Shown here: piece by piece, positions 58,233 through 64,000 of the stretch
Layout of the letters: each line of letters starts with the position of its first letter
Numbering within the stretch: the first letter of the stretch is position 1
Source: Epiperipatus broadwayi
Taxonomy: Eukaryota; Onychophora; Udeonychophora; Euonychophora; Peripatidae
Length of the DNA: 64,000 nucleotides
Direction: 5' to 3'
NCBI GenBank assembly: GCA_028023455.1
Contig: JAQFVV010012416.1
Location: 2,163,767-2,227,766, forward strand
Made by a program: the position numbers and the translations under genes
The notes under the pieces: generated by a model
The model's input: the letters and a program-made list of their open reading frames with translations, nothing else
What the model was told of the DNA's origin: nothing
Database searches by the model: none

Positions 58233-59579
58233 CTACAACATAATTTTTGTCAACTCTATAACCTTTATATCTAAATCCCCCTTATCTTTTCCCAATCTCA
58301 GCATAAAAACCAATAATTCACTTTCAGTATAATCACTCTTTTCATATTTATTTTTCCACAACTTCATTATATGTACCCTTTCTGTTTTCAAACATTTACA
58401 TTCAATTAACAAATGCCTAATATTTTCAATTCCTTTCTTACATAATTTACAAAATAAATCACCCATATTTTTCCATTTACATGTATATTCTTTTGTAGCT
58501 AAAGATCCCGTTCGAGCCTTAAACAATAAACTACTTTCCTTACTATTATCATATATTAACTCACACCTAATATTCTGTTTATTTCTATATATATTTAAAC
58601 TCTTTTTACTCTCCATACTATTTCTCCATCTCTCTAACTCCCTAGTCTTTATTAATAAATTTATTCTTTTATCCCATTCCTTACTACTATAACATTCAAT
58701 AATCCTTTTAACACAATCATCCCATCTTTTGTACAAATATACTGATACAAATTCTTTATCCAAATCTTTTGCATACCGCATTACCTTTCTCACCCATCTT
58801 GTTACCTGCCCTTTACTCATAACCCAATTAAATACTATTTTAGCTATTCTTTTATTATCCATAAACTGCAATCTACCAAACATTTTCATTTTACTTTTTG
58901 CATCTCTAATATGAAAACTTGACCATCCCATTTCTCCTTGAATTGCCTCCCTTGCTGTCCATACTTCTGCATCCAATGCATGTCTTCCTACTTCCCTTTG
59001 AGCTTTTTCTAAATAATCTAATATCTTTTTACTAACATATAATGCATCATTACCATATGTTAACCCTGCTACTGCAACTCCTTTCCATATAATTCTAGCT
59101 ACATAATATTTATTATATAAAAATACTGTTAATTTCTTTATCAATCCCTTTCTTTTCTTTGCTTCATTTATTAATTTTTTCTCCCATTCATCCAAATAAT
59201 TTTTCTGATTACTTAAAATAATTCCCAAATAACTATATCTATTCACCACACTTAACTTAATATCTCCCAATAAAAATTCTACATCTTCTCTTTCCTCAGT
59301 ATTAACCATCATTATATTTGATTTTTCTTCACTAAATTTAATCCCCATCTCTTTACCCACCCTTGCACATGTCCTCAACATAACTTCCATATCTTCTCTT
59401 TTTTCTGCACACAAAAATATATCATCTGCAAAAAAAAGACCTGACAAAATATATACTCCCTTACTACCTATTAACAGTATCTCTATCCCTCTTCCTAATC
59501 TTTCTATTGCTCTTTCCATTTCACTCAAATACAACACAAACAAAATAGGTGACATAGGGCATCCTTGCCTTAGTCCCAC
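58233..59579 (-). CDS. LINE ORF2 C-terminal two thirds: reverse transcriptase, thumb, CCHC
   Basis: 448 codons uninterrupted. RT motif B RQGCPMSPILF (residues 4-14), catalytic FADD (50-53), then MGIKFSEEKSNIM, a long thumb/connection region with DAEVWTAREAIQGEMGWSSF (about 204-223), and a C-terminal zinc knuckle C377-x2-C380-x8-H389-x4-C394. Such an enzyme makes cDNA at the nicked target. The apparent start methionine is only the first Met after a frameshift: the true ORF continues upstream in another frame (59612-60157). It is far better preserved than the 12-16 kb copy, indicating recent insertion, but without an endonuclease it cannot be autonomous. Confidence 0.85.
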   Translation of the reverse strand: MGLRQGCPMSPILFVLYLSEMERAIERLGRGIEILLIGSKGVYILSGLFFADDIFLCAEKREDMEVMLRTCARVGKEMGIKFSEEKSNIMMVNTEEREDVEFLLGDIKLSVVNRYSYLGIILSNQKNYLDEWEKKLINEAKKRKGLIKKLTVFLYNKYYVARIIWKGVAVAGLTYGNDALYVSKKILDYLEKAQREVGRHALDAEVWTAREAIQGEMGWSSFHIRDAKSKMKMFGRLQFMDNKRIAKIVFNWVMSKGQVTRWVRKVMRYAKDLDKEFVSVYLYKRWDDCVKRIIECYSSKEWDKRINLLIKTRELERWRNSMESKKSLNIYRNKQNIRCELIYDNSKESSLLFKARTGSLATKEYTCKWKNMGDLFCKLCKKGIENIRHLLIECKCLKTERVHIMKLWKNKYEKSDYTESELLVFMLRLGKDKGDLDIKVIELTKIML

Positions 59580-59611
59580 ACCATTTTTAACTTTAATTGA
59601 TTCTATATTCT

Positions 59612-60157
59612 CTAATTGATATATATATAATAATTATTTTCATACAATTTCTTAATAATATCTATTAAAGCTTCATCCATTCCCAAATTTTCTAAACTTA
59701 TCCATAATCTATTTCTATTTACTCTATCATATGCCTTCTCTATATCTATAAAACTCATATATAACTGTTTATCTGCATTCCTACTCATATCCATAAGTTG
59801 TGTAACTACAAATAAACTATCTCCTATACGCCTATCTAATCTAAAACCTGCTTGCATTTCACCCACTACATTATTCCCTTCCATCCATTTTACAACTTTA
59901 CTAGCCACCATATATGAGAAAACTTTATATAAAACTGATGTTACCGCTATCGGTCTATAATTGATCAACTTTCTATGATCCTTACCCTTTCTTTTAAATA
60001 ATAACCTTACTCTTGTATTACTCCAACTACTTGGGAAAACTCTATTCTGTGCCATTTTATTAAAACAGGATAATAACTTTACTTTTGCCGTATATCCTAA
60101 ATTCATTACCATCTCTGCTGCCCATCCATCTAAACCTCTTGCCTTCCCACTTTTCAA
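59612..60157 (-). pseudogene. LINE ORF2 RT N-terminal part, frameshifted from the rest
   Basis: 181 codons: RGLDGWAAEM (7-16), NYRPIAVTSVLYKVF (66-80), QAGFR (102-106) and RT motif A FIDIEKAYDRV (136-146) with the first catalytic aspartate. The frame ends inside a (TA)n stretch at about 59620-59632, where a small slippage separates it from the FADD-containing frame; sequence homology continues across the gap. Upstream residues to 60192 match the linker of the 12-16 kb copy. Confidence 0.85.
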
Positions 60158-60192
60158 TTTCTTCTCTACCTCAATTTAGTTCATTTTCTGAA

Positions 60193-60465
60193 AAGCTAAT
60201 ATTCCATACAGTAGTGCCAAACAGAGTAATTAATGGATGCCAGAAGGCTTGTACATCCTAAGATCTTGATGCAGTGCTCTCAGGTTCAAGGCTTCTCACT
60301 GACGAAGGCCACAAGCTAAGAAACTAGTCTGGGGATATTGGAAGAGTAGGTACTAGATGGGAATTTTATGCACAAGCCTTCTGGCATCCATTGATTAATC
60401 TGGTTGTCACAGGGTGGCACCACTGTATGGAAAGTTTTGCCTGTGTAAAATGGTGATCAGTAGAA
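60193..60465 (+). mobile_element. Hammerhead family A element, right part
   Basis: ATACAGTAGTGCC, hammerhead, then CACAAGCCTTCTGGCATCCA, TGGCACCACTGTATGG and GTTTTGCCTG. The LINE insertion removed roughly 15 bp (GCAAAACTCTC-type sequence) between the two parts. Confidence 0.8.
60280..60346 (+). ncRNA. Type-I hammerhead ribozyme motif, family A, canonical core
   Basis: CTGACGA 60299-60305; stem II GGC/GCT plus one extra A; GAAA 60320-60323; CTAG; cleavage GUC after 60329; stem I TCTCA/TGGGG (60294-60298 with 60330-60334, two wobble pairs), then TTCAA/TTGGA across an internal loop. Every core position fits the consensus. Confidence 0.75.
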
Positions 60466-62740
60466 ATCTAATTTAGCAACCATCAAATTAAAAGCCATAT
60501 ATTGTCTGTGTCTATAAAATTAATCAATTATGTATGCACAATTATACTATGAAAATCAATAAGCAAAATTAATTAAATATCAATTTGGGATACAGAAAGT
60601 TATTTGCTAAATGATGCTAGTTTTATCCATAATATGGTTAACTTTTTAAAGTATATTTGCTTGATTCTTAAATCATGTAAATCCTATCGATATCAAAGAT
60701 TCCCTGCCTGAGAAGTGCCAATACCAAAGAATTTGAACTAATAAGCTAACCCTTAGCCACTAACCACCATCAATGAATATCTCAATAACCTACTTTTAAA
60801 ATGTGACTTTAAAAACAAGTGCAAATAATTTTAGATACTTGTGAGTTTTCAAGTGAACCAAGATGGCAGCCATTTAGGAAATGTCATATTTAATACTTAC
60901 ATTTTATTTTTTATAAAAAAAATTGAATACATTTTTAATAAATTCCATTTATAAGATAATATTCAAACATTAACACATGGTGAACCCTTAATATTGGTGA
61001 ACATTAACACATGGTGAACCCTTAACATGTGGTGAACTGTAACGGTCAGATTCATCTATTTTGCTAACACACTGCAGAATTTAAACCCTAAACATGAAAC
61101 TGAACACTCTAGGAGGGGTTGCCTTCTAGATATCCTAGGTTTGAATATAAAGTCTAAATTCCACAGCGCCACCTACATGATAACACATCTGATGCTACTA
61201 ATAGTATAAACTTTTACCGGTGCCTGGTGGTCAGGGAGAAACAAAGAGACTCTATACTATGATATAAGCTTGGGTTTGCTAACTAACATCTATGGATGGT
61301 ACAAAAGAAATGTGTAAAAGATATAGAATGAGACAGTGATATGGATCAAGAAAATAAATAATCAAAAGTTAGTAGATTTAAAAGATTTATTAAAATACCA
61401 AAATATATATATTATGCCCACTGTCTGCATATGTTAGACAGTGATGTTTACTAAGATTGTATTTAAAACAATATTAATGACAATTTACAGTTACAGGTGG
61501 TTAATGCATTCTTTATACCTCGGGCTAATATAATATTATGATAATGTGCCTAAGAGTTTGTGAAGTTATGTGAGGCGCTTTGAGTAAATCAGAAATAGTT
61601 GAGTAAAATATTTGGTGACATTAAAGTTTAATATAACATTCCTTGAATTCGAGAATAGAAAGGACTAATGCTTGTTAAGCTATAAGGTGGGGATGTGATT
61701 AAGGCTTTTAGATTTATAAAATAATTATTGGGAGGTCGGTGGTGCTAGTGAGGAATTTCTGTAAAGGATGGAGGGTGTGATACATTTAAACCACTGGAAC
61801 TTTGCAAATAAATAATTATATAATAAATAAGTGAAATAAAATATGGTAGGCATCTCACCATAAATCCGTAGGAAGTAGTGTCAAAGGCAGCCGAAGTCTG
61901 GACTCATCCAAATCTTAGCGACTGGGTGACAACTGTGTAGAATTCCCAGGTGTGACAATTTGAATACACACTCTGCCTGGGAACTGCAGAAAGAGAAGGG
62001 AAAATGATCTTGACCATTTAAAGCCCTTAGGAGGAGCAAAGCAATCTTAGCCACCCAATATACCTGCTAGCAACACACAAATGAAGTATATAAAATATTT
62101 TAAAAGGATTCACTTAGTTTAAGAAAATGCCTAATCAATTCCCCAAATATTTATTTTAAGAAAGAAAGTCTGCGCATTCTTGACCTCAACATTATATGCT
62201 TTGGAAATTAAGCAAAATAATAAACATATTTAAAGTGGGATAATGAATGATTGCTGGGTTTTAAAAGAAAATATAAATTAATTATGCAATCATGCATTCG
62301 TTAAATATTTACTCATTGACCTTGCACATATTCTCATATTATGTTAAAACCAATAAACATGTGGATTTTAACTGTAAAATTATTAAATATTTGAATAGTA
62401 TCAAAATAGCCCTTGAATGAGCGATTAAATGAGATAATAAAATGGGACAAATTTATCATGTTAAACGCGATAATGGTGGCATCTTGATTTAAATAAAAAA
62501 GGAATAATTCACTCGTTCAATAGCCATGCTGGCATACCATCATAGTAAAAGAAAAACAGAGTAAAATACAAAATATTAATCCAAGTATAGAGATAGAACA
62601 CACTAATTAAATTAGAACATTTAAAGAATTATAAAACAGAATTATAAGGTAAGCAAAATAGAAACAATTGAATTAGCTATAGTTTAATAATAGGAGTATA
62701 TGATCACAAGAGCTCTTGGGTTAATTTTGGGTTACCTTGT
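60466..62740. other. unassigned DNA
   Basis: 60725-60765 minus has A-box-like TTAGTGGCTAAGGG and B-box-like AGTTCAAATTC (tRNA-like SINE relic). 61140-61260 contains CACAGCGCCACCTAC. No coding motif recognised. Confidence 0.35.
60963..61035. repeat. Short tandem repeat, about 34-bp period
   Basis: ACATTAACACATGGTGAACC occurs at 60967 and 61001, followed by a partial third copy CATGTGGTGAACT. Confidence 0.8.
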
Positions 62741-63000
62741 CAGAAATAAGCATTTGCAGGTAATTTCAGGTGGAGACTTTCCAACTTGATAGTAGCAGCA
62801 CTCAGAAGACTTGGGCAGCAAATTATGGTTACAGTTCACATTTTTAGTAGTGGTGGCAGTTTTAGGGCTTCATCCATGAAGGCATCAGATGGCATTGATG
62901 TGCAGTGGATGGCCATTTCCGAAAGTAAAATAGCCATCTTGCCAGCTCTACTCGATCAGCCTGGGATTTCAGAACTTTAAATGCAAGATTTTAGAAAACA
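62741..63000 (+). other. GC-richer patch with a 64-codon frame
   Basis: Less AT-rich than its surroundings. The frame at 62786-62980 starts MIVAALRRLGQQ and ends LPALLDQPGISEL. No family recognised and no clear splice sites; could be an exon, a non-coding transcript or an unknown repeat. Confidence 0.3.
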
Positions 63001-64000
63001 TTAAAGTCTATTTGAAGATGAAAACTTGGCTTCAAATATTAAAACTTGCAGGCTACTAGCAAACTGTCAGAACAGCAATAGAATAAAATCAGAAAATCAA
63101 AATGACTAGAAAAAATCAGAATGACCAGAAAATTCAGAAAAATCAGTATAAATCGAACAAAAGAAAACCCTTCTATATACAGCAAAACAATACAATAGAA
63201 CTGACCTGGAGCATAACAAAAATATACCAAAATTGGCTATCTTATCAAGCTGCAATCAAGTCCATCCGAACATCCAAAGGAATTCAACAAAATTTTAATT
63301 AATTTCTATTATTAATTCTCCTGTAGACATTCGGATTAAAACTTCAATTTAATAAAAAAAAACTTTTGCTAATTAGAAACTACTTTAAGTGGACATCTGC
63401 TGTATTTCTAGATAAGCTCCTAGAACATTAATTAAACTACTGTTTTTTACCAACCCTCATTTATTTTTAACAGAAAATATGTGGCGTGATTTTAAAATCT
63501 AAAAACAAAATTATTTTACTTTTAATTTTCAATGTTTAAATCTACTTATGAGATGAAAATAATTTTATTTGAAATCAAAACAGAGATTACGAATGTAATA
63601 TCTTTTATAAATAGATTTAAAAAGAAATAATTTTAAACAACAAATTATTATTTTATGTAAGGTTTTGAAAATAAAGATATCACAGTGTGTACACAATTAT
63701 GACCTATATAACCTACTTTTGAAACAAATCTCTTTTACGTGTATACTGGGAATTAGAAATGCAAATATATATAACAGGAGCGTTGTACTCATGGTTTAAA
63801 ATTAGGTGGAATTTTCAGCATATAAGCGCATTGCAGATGCACTACGATACACTGGGGCTTAAACTAAGGTATGAAGATAGGAAAAGGTGAGAAAAGGTGA
63901 AATGAAGATCTGGAAAGCAGATCTTACTGTTTCAGACAATCAATACATGGTTAAATTACAATGATTTTTATAGCACTCATTAACTGAAATTGTTATTTTT
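63001..64000. other. unassigned AT-rich DNA
   Basis: Nothing recognised. Confidence 0.4.

Larger units (their letters stand above)
58089..60192 (-). mobile_element. L2/CR1-like LINE, young, 5' truncated
   Basis: Minus-strand element with the 3' tail at 58089-58112 (plus-strand ATGTG repeats), a 3' UTR and most of ORF2. The 5' end stops at about 60192 in the linker before the RT; endonuclease and ORF1 are absent. It lies within a family A element. Confidence 0.88.

Overview
The window is very A+T-rich metazoan nuclear DNA, roughly three quarters A+T by eye. Over 64 kb I find no exon of a recognisable host protein, rRNA gene or canonical tRNA gene. What can be identified is almost entirely mobile elements and their decay products, plus microsatellites. 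Non-LTR retrotransposons (L2/CR1-like and RTE/BovB-like), Penelope-like GIY-YIG remnants, tRNA-like SINEs and a SPIN-like hAT element point to an animal with a large, repeat-rich, intron- or intergene-dominated genome. I cannot settle the taxon from sequence alone.

Layout. 1-11 kb: a Penelope-like GIY-YIG relic at the left edge, a LINE 3' end, several short inverted-repeat elements and a 2-kb RTE-like LINE on the minus strand (9.0-11.05 kb). 12.06-16.2 kb: a decayed but almost full-length L2/CR1-like LINE on the plus strand (esterase ORF1, APE endonuclease, RT, CCHC tail). 18-38 kb: short dispersed elements, two more Penelope-like GIY-YIG relics (19.5 and 32.2 kb) and RTE 3' ends. 38-46 kb: mostly unassigned AT-rich DNA with a few tandem repeats and two GC-richer patches that might be exons. 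46-57 kb: dense inverted-repeat elements, tRNA-like SINEs, a SPIN-like hAT MITE (49.7-50.0 kb) and an unclassified multi-copy direct/inverted insertion (56.3-57.0 kb). 58.1-60.2 kb: a younger copy of the same L2/CR1-like LINE on the minus strand, nested inside a hammerhead-bearing element. 60.5-64 kb: unassigned.

Most notable result. Three unrelated families of short dispersed elements each carry a motif that folds as a type-I hammerhead ribozyme (CUGANGA, stem II, GAAA, very short stem III, NUH cleavage site, closed by stem I). Family A (GUC cleavage) is a long-terminal-inverted-repeat element, best at 37.9-38.3 and 60.2-60.4 kb. Family B (AUA cleavage) is a SINE-sized element of up to about 450 bp ending in a tRNA B-box-like sequence, with about eleven copies, often in head-to-head pairs. 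Family C (AUC cleavage) is a single 183-bp element with perfect 23-bp inverted repeats at 21.2-21.4 kb. In all three the stem III segment is (near-)self-complementary, as expected for ribozymes that act as dimers. Penelope-like elements are known to carry hammerheads in their terminal repeats, and family A lies directly downstream of a Penelope-like endonuclease relic at 32.2 kb. The likely picture is that Penelope-like and LINE reverse transcriptases mobilise a set of small self-cleaving RNAs. The folds were read by eye and not computed.
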